This document shows, piece by piece, positions 51,330 to 62,414 of a stretch of DNA of 64,000 nt. The notes beneath the pieces are model-generated. The model did no database searches and was not told the DNA's origin. It saw nothing but the letters and a program-made list of their open reading frames with translations. The position numbers and the translations under genes were made by a program. Numbering within the stretch: the stretch's first letter is position 1; the number at the start of each line of letters is the position of its first letter. The DNA comes from Gordionus sp. m RMFG-2023 (lineage: Eukaryota; Nematomorpha; Gordioida; Chordodea; Parachordodidae): the NCBI RefSeq assembly GCF_954871325.1, contig NC_088776.1, positions 1,805,985 through 1,869,984 of the forward strand. Reading direction: 5' to 3'.

Positions 51330-52930
51330 AAAATGTTTTATTTTACTTTCTTTATCCACTTGTTCTTTCGAGTCATTTACTAAAGTTGATAAAAATATAT
51401 GATAACAAAAATATTATCAATATTCTTTCATGAAATAATAATATTATAATTAAATGGAGTTTGTAATTTCATGGTTAACTAACATCCTCGATAAAAGTAT
51501 CGTATCAAATGTAACTGAGCAAAAACGTAAATGTTTAATATTTTCATAAAGAAATACTTTTTAAAGAATTTAAAATAAATTTTAAAAATTTAGGTATTTT
51601 CATATGGTGATGCGTATCTTTATCTAATTTGTTTTTCTTCTGATAATTCTGTATGGGATGTATAAAAAGAAGATGTTATATAGTTTAGACTATTTGGGTT
51701 TTCTTAGGTTAAAAAAAACTCCTATATTAATGATTTGGAGGGACTAATAAGTAATTTTCATACCATCACATCTTAATTTATCTACGTTAAATCGATTAGC
51801 TATTAGATTGTATGGAATGTGTGCGGCTTTATGCCTTCAGTATTTATATGATTTTAGAGTATGGCACAGGAGTTTCTTATTGATATATTTGAACATCATT
51901 TATAATAATATAAAAGAAAAATTCTATCATTTAAAATGTAAAAAAATGTTTTATTATACTTAGTATATATTCTGAATGCGTTAGTTATATTGATATAAAA
52001 AAATTTATATGAATAAAAAATAAAAATATTCAACCTTTCTTTAAAAAAATATTACCAAAACTCCTTCTTGCGAAATAGCATATTAATTAAATTGACTCTA
52101 ATTTAATGTAGACAAACAAATTTAACATAAAAATATTTTCACAAAGAGACCTTTCCGTGACAAAAATACATTTTATGATAATATACCACTTATAAAAAAG
52201 CATCGTATAAAAGATATCAATTTTAGAATTTAAATTAATAATTTTTACTTATTTTAATTACATTCAAAATATTTGGAATAATATTTTTTTTGTGCTTGTC
52301 TCTTAATTCTAAAATCTTTGATATAATAATTCTAGCCCGATATTCACAAAAATAATTGTTTATGCTCTTCTATTTCATAAGTTAAAAAAATCAACTAATA
52401 ATTCATAAGTAAAAAAACTTGATATAAAAAGTTTCAAAATGAATTAAATTAGATAAAAAAAATGTTTCAGTTTACTTTCTTTATCCACTAGTTTTTTCGA
52501 GTCATTTACTTAAGTTGATAAAATAAATGTTAACAATTATTAAAAAAATATTTAGCATTTTTTAAATAAAGTTAAATAATAAAATATTTAAATGGAGTTT
52601 TTAATTTCAAGTTTATCTAATATCCTAGATAAAAGGATCGGATCAAAAGTAACTGAAAACTATTTTCAAAAAAATTACTTTTTAAGGTATTCAAAATAAA
52701 TTTTAAAATAGACGCATTTTTATACTGTAATAATTATATATGTGCTTATATTTATCTAATAAGCTTTTCTTCAGATAATTCAGTCGGATTTATAAAATGA
52801 AGACATTTGCTTCAATTTTGAAAACCAAACAAATGTTCAAATGTTATATACTTAATTATACACTTAAATATGTTGTACAAAAATACCATTACACAGAAAA
52901 AAGTACACTCGGATAAAAGGATACATCTAA
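51330..52930. repeat. Diverged satellite B, two long units in tandem
   Basis: Satellite B boxes (TTTACTTTCTTTATCCACTT, TCGAGTCATTTAC, GTTGATAAAAA) occur at 51340-51400 and again at 52460-52530. The B2-type module is at 52140-52430. A further shared piece (AATGGAGTTTGTAATTTCA; GATAATTCTGT) begins at about 51452 and 52592, giving a long unit of about 1.15 kb. 51060-51330 is satellite C flank and nothing recognised. No genes are seen. Confidence 0.75.
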
Positions 52931-53149
52931 AGACAGCAATTTTAAAATTCATTTATATGTTTAATTTATTTCAAAGATCCTATAAGATATCTTTTTAATA
53001 ACTAAAATATGATGATAAAGATACTTTTTAGAGTATTAGACATTTTTAAAAAGGCAAGTTTGTTTTCTTTACCATCGCGTTATATAAGATTCAAAAAAGT
53101 TTCAGATAATATTAAGTACCATACGCACCCTTAAATAGAGGCATTTTTT

Positions 53150-53560
53150 AAAAAATTTTAATCATAATAAAAAATAGTTTATATAGATCAGATCCTTTTA
53201 ATTCTATGCTTCTATAATATCAATTAATAAAAGATATTTTAATATAATACCTATGCCTGAAACTATAATAAATATATATTTTTTAAAAAAATTTAGATTT
53301 CATTTATTATATAAACATGTAATGTATTTGGGAAATTTATATTATCTATATTTTTTTTTGAATTTAATTTCATAATAAAAATAGTATAGTTCAGATCGCC
53401 TATGCCTCTATAATATCAATAAATAAAAGAGTTTTTGATAATACCTAAGCCTGAACCTATAATAAATATATTTTATAAAAAATTTGCATTTCATATATTA
53501 TAAAAATGTTATATTTGGGAGATTTATATTTACCTATATTTTTGTATATAAATATATCAT
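53150..53560. repeat. Diverged satellite A units
   Basis: Two units with AATAGTTTATATAGATCAGA, TATGCTTCTATAATATCAAT, AATACCTATGCCTGAA, ATACCTAAGCCTGAACCTAT and TTTGCATTTCATATATTATA, the same boxes and order as at 1-3740, some 50 kb away. Confidence 0.85.
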
Positions 53561-54495
53561 AAATTTTAAATGAATATCAAACGAACAAGTCGAAATTTTT
53601 ATAAAACTTGTTATGGCCAAGGAAAAATTTGTTGGATAAACCAGTCTGAACCCCGGGTCATATACAAAAAAAAATTTCAATTTAAGAATTTATTTAAACA
53701 TAAGTTTTTTTAAGATTATAAACCTTTAGCAAGATTTTTGTAATTTTGGATTTTAACTTTTTTTTTAAAGTTTACTTTTTTCCAAAAATTTTGAATTATA
53801 ATCTTATTTTAAAAGGTTTATTAATACTAATTATTTTCCTTTCAAATTTCTTCTTTATCTTGATATATAGTAAAAAATTTTTGGATGAAAGGGTGAAGGA
53901 GTAGGGGGTTGGGAGGCCTTAATAGTGGAATTTTTTTATTAGCTTAAAATGTTACATGCGAGAGCTGGCAAATTTCCGATTACCCTACTTAGGTGTTTTA
54001 GGGAAACAATAGATTGGAAAAATTTTTAAATTTGTATATTACCTGTTGTCTAATGTTTAAGCTATTCTTGCTTGCTTTCAAGTTAAAATGAAAAATTAAT
54101 ACTGACTAATAGTTCTCAACACACTATTTCTTGATAGATTTAATTTAACCTGATTTTCAAAATGAAATTTATTTAGCCTCCAGCGTGAAGACCTACATAT
54201 TATTTACGCGGCCTAGACTGGGTCGGATTTTACCCTATTTAGGATTTTTATTTTCAGACTTGATCAGGTTTTTTTAAAATAATTTAGGGCCGGGACCGAA
54301 GGTCACTAATATATAAATATAAAAGAAAATGAATTTCGGTATTTAAAAATACTCATAAAATATTTTAAAAAAATATATGTTTTATACTTTCTTTATGCAA
54401 TTTTCGGTCCAAATCCATTTTTTGAAGTTAAAAAAAAAATGATAAAAGTTAACATAAGATTTTATATTGAAACATTGGCATAACATATATGCCAC
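53561..54495. other. A+T-rich spacer with a G+C-rich spot
   Basis: Nothing firm. 54200-54300 contains CGCGGCCTAGACTGGGTCGG and AGGGCCGGGACCGAAGG, echoing the CCGGG-rich repeat at 57.7 kb. Minus-strand exons downstream of the FN3 gene could lie here, but none can be supported. Confidence 0.35.
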
Positions 54496-54850
54496 ATGGG
54501 CATTCGGAATATCTTAATTTTAGACCCTTTGCCGAAGGCGATTATAAAAAAAATTAAATCCGATTTAACGGGAAATATATTTTAGCATGTGTAGAGTATT
54601 TACCCTATAAATTTCGGCCAATTTTACCTCGAACTTTAGAACTACTTATAATTATATTGAATTATATATAAATTTTTTTCATATTAAATAAAGAAAATAC
54701 CCAAAATGTCTATGGCTAAAATTGGCTGAAATTTATAGGGTAAATACTCTACACATGCTAGAATACATTTTCGGTTAAGTCGGATTTTAAAATTGTTTAG
54801 ATCGCCCTTGGCAAATGATTTAAAATCTGAGAGATTCGGAATTCGTAAGA
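54496..54850. mobile_element. Palindromic MITE-like foldback element
   Basis: Two arms of about 145 bp in inverted orientation, roughly 54501-54645 and 54705-54845, separated by about 60 bp. Landmarks are ATTCGGAAT, TTTGCCGAAGGCGAT, TAGCATGTGTAGAGTATTTA and CCCTATAAATTTCGGCCAAT on the left, and their near-complements ATTGGCTGAAATTTATAGGG, TAAATACTCTACACATGCTA and ATCGCCCTTGGCAAA on the right. Arm identity is roughly 80%. No coding capacity; the family is unassigned. It begins about 40 bp past the splice donor of exon 2 of the FN3 gene, so within its presumed second intron. Confidence 0.82.
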
Positions 54851-54890
54851 CATATATATAAATAAATCATAATAAAATGGACATATATAC

Positions 54891-55311
54891 CAATAGTAAA
54901 GTTTTTGGTAATGCAATCAAGTCCTATCTTATTCTTATTATCATATGGGTAAATAAATATTTGGTGTTCGCCCTTTTTCATAAGTATGATATACAAGCTA
55001 GTACTATTCGTGGAAGTCTACAAAAAAAAAATCATATTTTATAGTATAAAAGAAAAACACACTAAAATTTTTATTTTTCTAACCCAGAATTCTACTCTTG
55101 ATTTATAGACGATGTCGTAGATTTCTACATAATAACCTTCGGATTCTGGAATCGCGTTCCAATTCAGGAGGTAAGTTCTTCCTTGATATTTTGAAAGCTG
55201 TATTTCTTGCACTGGTGTACAGTTACTATTTGCTAACGACAAATATATGGTCGCATGACTCAAAGTCATCGATATGAACAAAATTTTATAGAATTTTTTT
55301 GAGGTGGACAT
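54891..55311 (-). CDS. 5' end of a secreted FN3-domain protein (two exons, incomplete)
   Basis: Exon 1 runs 55311-55084. It opens with an ATG followed by a signal peptide (two lysines, then a hydrophobic core FYKILFISMTLSHATIYLSL, cleavage probably near residue 29) and then an FN3 first half (EIQLSKYQGRTYLLNW, EGYYVEIYD). The donor is TTCTGG|GTTAGA. The 66-nt intron ends TTTTTTTTGTAG. Exon 2 (55017-54891) continues in frame with TSTNSTSLYIILMKKGEHQI and FIYPYDNKNKIG, the second FN3 half, and ends in phase 1 at ATTG|GTATAT. Spliced, the conserved Trp and Tyr positions of an FN3 domain line up. The internal phase-0 intron and phase-1 exit copy the layout of the FN3 candidate at 33.7-34.7 kb, which suggests paralogy. 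Later exons lie beyond the MITE or are missing. Host gene, probably extracellular; ligand unknown. Confidence 0.62.
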
Positions 55312-55439
55312 TTTTATTTTAGAAAAAATTTTTTATAATAACAAAAAATAAATTTTGATGGAAAGAAAAGAAATAATAAAATTTTAAGATTAAAAATTAA
55401 AAAAATCTTTTTTTTTTATAAAAATATTATTGAACTTTT

Positions 55440-55930
55440 AAAAAAATTGAGGGTGATAAATTTTATTTGCTTAATTTTTATTATCGCCTTTTGTTTTCTG
55501 ATAAATTTATTTAGTTAGAAGGTTGAACTTCTTGTACTTGTTGATGTAGTATTATTTTGTATCTGATAATACGATTTATGATATATTTTTTTTAAAAAAA
55601 GGTGAAATTATAAAATATTATTAAAATATTTTTTATAGAAAATTTGCATTTTATATGTTTTATCTAAATTATAAGAATTGAACTCCACACTACTTAGTAC
55701 GAATTTACCAGAAAAAGAAGGTAATAACAAAATTAAGCAAATAATAAAAAAAATCGGAAATTATAAAATTATATAAAATATTTTTTATTTAACTAAATAT
55801 TTTTTTTAATATATAATCTGCAATTAATATATTTTACCTAAATTATAAGAAATGACCTCCACATTACTTAGTACAAATTTATCAGAAAAAGTAGGCGATA
55901 ATAAAATTAAGCAAATTAAAAAAAATTAGT
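55440..55930. repeat. Local direct and inverted repeats
   Basis: A segment with TACTTAGTACGAATTTACCA and AAAATTAAGCAAAT appears at about 55660-55745 and again, diverged, at 55830-55920 (TACTTAGTACAAATTTATCA), a spacing of about 172 bp. Its reverse complement (TTTGCTTAATTTTTATTATC, TTTTCTGATAAATTTA) lies at about 55465-55510. The whole can fold. No family is recognised. 55931-56139 is low-complexity. Confidence 0.7.
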
Positions 55931-56139
55931 TCTTAGAATAAGTTCAATAATTGAATAAAAAATATTTAAAAAAAAAAAAATATAATGGAAGATGGGGGGG
56001 GAGCTATTTTTTAAATTTAATTTTTTATTTTATTATGTTAATTCTTTTATGTAATTTTTTTTTTTTTCTTTTTCTAATTGGTTATTTTTTTTTATAATTA
56101 TATTTTTAAATTAATGTATATCTTTTTTTTATATTCAAG

Positions 56140-57480
56140 ATATTTAATAGTCATAACCTAATCCATTCTCTAAAAACCAATTTTAACTTAGATTTAAACA
56201 TATGGTATCTAGATGATGGTACCATCTGCGGACCTTCTAAAAATATTTTAGCTGTGGTAGATTATATCGAGCAGAAATCTCTAAATATAGACCTTACTAT
56301 AAATAAAGCTAAATCTGAAATATGCTATTTAAATTTAAATACTCTCGAAGTTCTGGGGTTTAAAATCATATAAGAAAGTGTCTTGGTTCATTTAAGCAGT
56401 TCTGTGGGGTATTCATGGAAAAATTTCTCAAAGGCTTATTAGGACTTGAAAATATTTTATTAGAGATACCTTCACACCAAAGATTATACATATTTTTAAA
56501 TCTTCTTCCTTATAATGAAATTATTAATAGTGTTCATGAATTTTTTATATATATTTTAAATATTAAATTAGAAGATTTTTTGGGGTTTCTCACAATTACC
56601 CTAGAAAATGGGTGGTCTAAATTTATTTCCATTTAAATCTTATATCTTTTTCTTCATTTTTGGCATCGCGTTTGATGAACAACGCCATGATATCTTCTTT
56701 TAACACTCCTAAAAACCTTTTAAATTTGGCTCTGGCTGCTTGGATATCTTTAGCTCCACCTGAAGCTGTTTTACAATCTTAACACACCATTCAATTTTCG
56801 AACCTTTAATTAAAATTTTTATAAAATACTCTCGTCTAACCCCCTCCCCCCCCTTGAAGTATATTCACAAAATGCTGACTGTACTAGTGGTTATAAATGG
56901 TTGGAAGCATTACCAAGTCGTAACTTAGGAAACCTATTATCAGATGAACAATTAAGAGTTGTCAAAGGCCATCGAATTGAATGTAACATAGTTCAACCAC
57001 ATACATGCATCAAATGTAAAATATTAGGTGACTCCAAAGGGAGACATGGTTTTAATTGTATAGATAGTCAAGGTACAAGACATGTAATGATTAAATCAGC
57101 TATTAGCCGTTCTCTTACTATGGCCTGAATACCAAACATCCTGGAGCCTGCTATTTTATCATTAGATGTTTGCCTAAGACCGGGTGGATTAATCTGTACC
57201 TTGGTCATTAGGGATATCTTTAATTTGGGACTTCACATGCGTATCTTCATTTCCAAAAAAATTAAATTCTAATCCGTTGACATAACCGAGAAAAAAATAC
57301 AATTAAATATTCCAAATAAACAAATTATAATTTTTTACGGTTATCTCTTCCCTTGGACATATGCCAAGTGGAACTTTAAAATTAAAAACAATAGGAGGCA
57401 AAATAATAGCCCTTACATCAGAAGAATTTTATTTTTTAAAACAAAATCTTTTTGTTTTTATATAGAATAAGGTTCTAATT
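56140..57480 (+). mobile_element. LINE-like retroelement, copy 2, 5'-truncated
   Basis: The same family as copy 1 at 12.5-14.9 kb but on the plus strand. It starts near the reverse transcriptase active site (WYLDDGTICGPSKNILA near 56200), then YLNLNTLEVLGFKII, an open piece at 56415-56636 (FLKGLLGLENILLEIPSHQ), untranslatable sequence, then the C-terminal Cys/His part at 56860-57250. The two copies are about 80% alike in protein where they overlap, so they are separate old insertions rather than a duplicated segment. The end lies near 57480 without a clear poly(A). Stops and frameshifts occur throughout. Confidence 0.8.
56860..57250 (+). pseudogene. LINE copy 2: Cys/His and nuclease-like C-terminus
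   Basis: The open frame at 56901-57128 holds LPSRNLGNLLSDEQLRVVKG, HTCIKCKILGDSKGRHGFNC and RHVMIKSAISRSLTMA. It gives the full Cys/His motif (C-x2-C-x9-H-x3-C), followed by an Arg-His. Downstream, in the same frame after a stop at 57126, come IPNILEPAILSLDVCLRPGG. In copy 1 the equivalent is GLRPDGLTSVPW, so the acidic residue of the RPD motif has been lost here. The arrangement resembles the restriction-like endonuclease domain of R2-group LINEs (inference). Not functional. Confidence 0.6.
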
Positions 57481-57689
57481 TATTTATTTTATTTTGTTTA
57501 AAATATAGTTTTGGATATGGGTATGTTAATAAAAAAAAAAGAAGAATTTAAATCCTTCAAAAAAAAAATTAAATTTGTATACAGCGTTTATATAGGAGAG
57601 AATGGGGGTGGGAAGGGTGGGATAATTTTTTCTACATATTTCCGATTATATTCTTAGTTCCGATTATTATTAGATTATCTATAAATATC

Positions 57690-58190
57690 AGAGACCTGCA
57701 GGCCCGGCCCTAAAACCGACCCGGGTACCGGCCGGGTTGTATTTTAAATTTTAAAATATACCCGGGCCGGGTCGGGCCTAAAATTTTTTTAAAAAATACC
57801 CGGGTGGTCGGGTCGTATTTTTTTAAAAAATTTATACAACAAGAATTGTTATATTCGTCGATTAGATATGGTTATACTGATTATATATATAGTTATGAAT
57901 AATATAATGATAGTAGTAGCAAAGGTCTATAGACATAATGTATCGAAATTTCGAGGCTTTGTGAATATTTTTCTGGCCAAAATATTTAGCCGTTTTTAAA
58001 AATCATCTCAAAACTAGCCATTTAACATCATTAGCTAATATGATTTGCTTATTAAATGATAATACTCGCCGAAAAATATGATAAAATACGAAATAATGAA
58101 TTTTTTGTATAAACCAGGTCCAATATAATTTTAAAAAAATTCGAGCCGGGCCTAAAAATATATTTTTTTTAAAATCCAGTATCTAACCAA
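57690..58190. repeat. CCGGG-rich dispersed repeat
   Basis: Repeated CCCGGG/CCGGGTCGGG motifs at 57700-57830 (AGGCCCGGCCCTAAAACC, CGGGCCGGGTCGGGCC) alternate with A+T runs. The last such motif, GAGCCGGGCCT, lies at about 58145, and AGGCCCGGC near the start is the reverse complement of GCCGGGCCT there. It may be a non-autonomous element with these as ends, but no target duplication was established. The intervening sequence (57840-58140) shows nothing. Confidence 0.45.
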
Positions 58191-58439
58191 TTGCATGAGG
58201 TTAATTGATTCCATTAAGAATCAAATGACAATTCACATTACGGTTATAACCTGAATCTATTAACATACTAGTCGGCAGTTCTGTTCATTAACTGATAATT
58301 TTTTAGAATTGTTTTTTTTGAAGCAATTATAAAAAGTGGAACAAGATGATAATATTTGAAGGCTTTGCTGAGATTTAATATAAGAACGATCACAAAACTT
58401 GTATATATTTTTTTTATTTTAAGAAATGCTAGTCCAGAT

Positions 58440-58760
58440 AAAATTAACTTATGGCCATAGCGAAATCACATTTCGCTTAGGGCATGTGAGGGGGTTGGCG
58501 AGACATGGGGCACTTTAGCGGAAAGAGATACGATGCGTTTGCTTCATTATGATGGTAGGGGGGGATTATCTCAGGAGGATACTATTCGGTGGGGGACATT
58601 AGGCTATTGGCTTAGAAGGGTATGTTGAGACAGCATATTTATATCATATTCTATTAGCGTAGTCAAGGTAAGGGGGGTGGGCACTATTAGTTGAGTTTTT
58701 ATACTATAAATTTTATTATCTTTAGGCCCACTTAGTAGACCTTATTTTAGGTTTTAAACT
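58440..58760. other. G-rich island of unknown origin
   Basis: Markedly richer in G than the surroundings. It has a hairpin AGCGAAAT-CAC-ATTTCGCT at 58459-58477 and, on the plus strand, an open stretch of about 54 codons (RACEGVGETWGTLAERDTMR, then LHYDGRGGLSQEDTIRWGTL) ending near 58630. I recognise no family. It could be a relic of a mobile element. Confidence 0.35.
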
Positions 58761-59595
58761 ATAAAATGTATTTTTATAAAATTCATTATAATATTGTAGG
58801 TTTCATTATAAAAAAGAATAAAAATCAATTGTTAAAAAATAAATAAATAAATTTTATTACAAAAAATTATTAACTTTTCACTTGTTTTTCTTTAGTTAAT
58901 AAGTGATGTTGTTAATACTATTCATACTAATAGCTAGTAGAACTTAATCTCGTTCTCAGGGTAATAGCAAATTCTTTTTAAAAAAATGGGAGGGTTTTTT
59001 TAAAATTTAGCAAGATTCATTATCTCGAAAATTAACTCCAACCAGGCACTTTCAAACAATTTTCGCCATAAATTTTTACTTTTCTTTTATATGAAAATAA
59101 AAAAATTATTATTAGTTTAACGAGGTAGGTTCTCTACTGTCTGAAGGTAAAGGATATCAAACGCTTAAAATTTTATGGAAATCCAAGAGCAGTGAAAGAG
59201 AGCCCCGAATTTAGAAAACACCTCGTCCATGACATTAAGTCAAAAATTTTAATAACGTTTAATAAAACATGAGCGTAAGCGTTAAAATTTTATCTTCTAT
59301 AATTTTAATGTCAAGGAGGTTAAACGTTCTGTTCCCATAGTGGAGCGCATATATTTTAGAAACCTTTGAAGAGTTCAAAATAGGAACAGAACTGAAAGGA
59401 ATAGAATAGCTAATGTTATAGCACGTAATTCAACTATATTTTTTTTATGATTATTTTATGTATTACAATGTTAATGAGAGTAGAAGAAAATTATTATATA
59501 AACGATGGATCACATTACGATATAGATTGTATTTGTAAGTTGTTATTATTACAGCCAATTTATTTTTAAAAAAACTAAATAAAATAAAAATACAT
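58761..59595. other. Spacer with a hairpin
   Basis: A+T-rich with no gene. GTTCTGTTCC at 59326-59335 and GGAACAGAAC at 59383-59392 form a perfect 10-bp inverted repeat with a 47-bp loop. Nothing else is seen. Confidence 0.4.
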
Positions 59596-60260
59596 TTTTT
59601 TCTAAATGAGTGCTAATTTTTTAAAATTAGCTTGCAAAGCTTTTTGAAAATCTGGTAATAATATATATATAGATTTGCTAAGAAATTTTAAAAATTGATT
59701 GTTATTTTTTAAAAGGTGGTGCTGAAACCTTAAATAAAATGCTTTGCTATCGACGGGCCGGCATATTAATATTGTGTTGGCTGATATCATTGAGAAAAAA
59801 AATCTACATAAATTTTTTGATAGTTTTTTTTTACATAAGATTCATATGTAACCAAATTCTCTATATTTTTCTTAAAGGAAGGATTGTACAAACCATTTCC
59901 TTTGCGTCATCATATTCTACTAATCTCCTTTATTCCTTATGCCAAAAGTAAATCCTCCATTGATTCCTTCACATCCTTCAACCACAAACTTATTTAGATC
60001 CCCGCCTAGCATAATGACCTCCTCTAGAAGCATTTAGATTTATGTTCTATTAAATTATCTCAGAATACATCTTTCTCTTTTTCAGCTCTACCAAAATCAG
60101 GGGCACACAAAATAAATTATTACTTTACAACTATCACTTTGTACTTACTTTTTCACGAGAAGAACATCAACCCCAGCGTTACTGCTGCTTTGCCAAAAGA
60201 ACTTATACTTTGCATTTGTGATACCTATCATTCTCGCACATTTTCCTTTTTCATCTCCTT
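59596..60260 (-). pseudogene. RTE-type LINE endonuclease relic
   Basis: Minus-strand translation gives, in order and across shifted frames, pieces of the apurinic-like endonuclease of RTE or 'craniofacial development protein 2-like' LINEs. These are CARMIGITNAKYKFFWQSSS near 60240, DFGRAEKEKDVF near 60100, EEVIMLGGDLN at about 60030-60000, EGINGGFTFGIRNKG near 59975, NLVTYESYVKK near 59850 and a tail near 59790-59600. The GGDLN motif contains a catalytic-site Asp/Asn pair. At least five frameshifts or stops are present. The reverse transcriptase that should follow is absent. The plus-strand open frames at 59739-59951 and 60218-60520 are shadows of it. Confidence 0.68.
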
Positions 60261-61209
60261 CTTTGACTCAACCCCTTTTCCCTCTTTTCCTGTCATACTT
60301 TCAGTATTCCACACATAGAAAACTTTACATTGTCACTACCAATCAAAGTTTTATCGTAGAGTCAAGCCATTATGACGTCATATGTTTCGCTTTCAAGATT
60401 TGCAGGTCGATCTATTCTCCTATTATTATTTTTTGGCAGATTATGCTCCCACGATATATTTTGAGCTTACCCCCCGCCCATTTTTTTGTTGTTCTCATAG
60501 AAGGAAGTAGAGCAAAATAAATACGATAGGGTAGCAGCCTATCTGGTAACAACCTAGTTGATTTATACAACTCGACGAAAAGGCGAATATCTTATTCTAT
60601 CCCAGATTACATGGGGAAAAACCTTTTTATACCTCCAGGATCGTTTATATAAATTGAAAATAGATTCATCGTAGTATATAGGTAAGGGTCGTTGGGAACT
60701 TGTTATTAGAGTAATGCATTAGATATATTCAATCAAAAAGTTCATGATTTGGATTCAGTAATCAATTATATAAATGCTACTAACTTGTGTAGCCCTTATA
60801 CGAGAACTGCAATCGGTATGCCAGAGTTGTTAAGATACCCTTTCAAAGAGATCTAGATACAGAGGATACAGATAGAATTTTTTATATACTTAAATAAGTT
60901 TTATTTAAGATTCAATAGTTAAAATTAAAATTTTGAAGTAAGCTAAAAAATTTATTGAACTGATATCATATGTATATATAGGTGTGCATATATATGTCGT
61001 AAATTTTAAAGGGATAATGACTATCCGGGATCTTCACGGGTTTTAATAAAAATTTAGGGTTTTAAGTTAAGGAATTATAATACGGTATTATCACGTTTTA
61101 CCGTGATAAAGAGGAATCTTATTTTAAAAAGCGTTTTATGCGCGTTTCGTTTTATTTCTTTTTAATTTTATTGTTATTTATAAATTTTCAATGTTGTTTT
61201 ATTGGTCTT
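60261..61209. other. Spacer without an identified gene
   Basis: Near 60261-60530 the minus strand may hold more of the decayed LINE but no motif is secure. At 61088-61109 TTATCACG and CGTGATAA form an 8-bp hairpin with a 6-base loop. Otherwise nothing. Confidence 0.4.
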
Positions 61210-62414
61210 ATGAAATAAGTTAGGTCTAACATAGGGTATCAATCGAGAGCTAATAAAAAGATCTATTCAACTGGAGGTCAATCTCTCCGCCGTAATGGGC
61301 GAGTCTAGGTCTGGGGGGTCAGGAATATTTTTATAAACATAAAATATCGATATGGGTATCAAACAAAAGCTAATTTAAATATCTTTTGACTGAAAGCATT
61401 TATTCTTGGTCTTGGTGGGTTATGACTTGGTCTTGGGGGGGGGCGGATAGAGGGGGGTGGGGTTAAAAAATAGTTTTTTTGATATGGGTATCAAAAAAAA
61501 GGTAATTTAAATATCTTTTGACTCTAAGCATTCATTCTTGGTCTCGATGGGCATGACTTGGCCTGGGGGGTGAATGAAGAGGGGGGGGGTAAAAAAATAA
61601 GTTTTTTGATATTGGTATCAAATAAAAGGTAATTAAAATATTTTTTTTATTGTAATAATAATAATCACTAAAAGCGGGTGGGTCTAGGTCTTGGGGGGTC
61701 AGGAATATTTTCATAAACATAAAAATCAATATGGGTGTCAAATAAAAGCTAATTTAAATTTCTTATGACTGAAAGTCTTGGCCGTGATGGGTATGACTTT
61801 GTCTGGGGGGGGGAGTAAAGAGGGGGTGGGGTAGGGGGTAAAAAAATAATTTTTTTTGATATGGGTATCAAATAAGAGGTAATTAAAAAGTGTTTTTATT
61901 GTAATAATAATAATAATCAGTGGGAGGGTCTAGGTCTTGTGGGGTCAAGAATATTTTTATCAACATAAAATATCGATATGGGTATCAAATAAAAGCTAAT
62001 TTAAATATCTTTTGACTGAAAGCATTCATTCTTGGTCTTGACGGGTATGATTTGTTCTGGGGGGTGGGTGAAGGGGGGGGGGGTAAAAAATAAGTTTTTT
62101 TGATATGAGTATCAAATAAAAGCTAATTTAAATATCTTTTGACTGAAAGCCTTCATTCTGGTCTTGATGGGTATGACTTGGCCTGGGAGGTGGATAAAGA
62201 GGGGGGGGGGTAAAAAAAATAAGTTTTTTTGATATGGGAATCAAATAAAAGATAATTAAAATATTTTTTTTACTGTAATATTAATAATCACTTAAAGCGG
62301 GTGGGTCTAGGTCTTGGGGGGTCAGGAATATTTTTATAAACATAAAATATCGATATGGATATCAAATAAAAGCTAATTTATTTTGACTGAAAATATTCAT
62401 TCTTGGTTTTGATA
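61210..62414 (+). repeat. Minisatellite of about 125 bp with long G-runs
   Basis: The box GATATGGGTATCAAA recurs near 61348, 61480, 61609, 61727, 61857, 61973, 62101, 62230 and 62352, spacings of 116-132 bp. Units share AAAAGCTAATTTAAATATCT, TTTTGACTGAAAGCATTCAT, TCTTGGTCTTGATGGGTATG and a G-run such as GAGGGGGGGGGTAAAAAA. Alternate units instead have GTCTAGGTCTTGGGGGGTCA, so two unit types interleave. The first, diverged copy begins near 61210. The array ends exactly where a hAT terminus begins. Confidence 0.9.

Noticed and set aside
60218-60520. 100-codon plus-strand frame with hydrophobic stretches
   Set aside because: The minus strand of the adjoining region carries clear LINE endonuclease motifs; the plus frame has composition typical of antisense and no family features.
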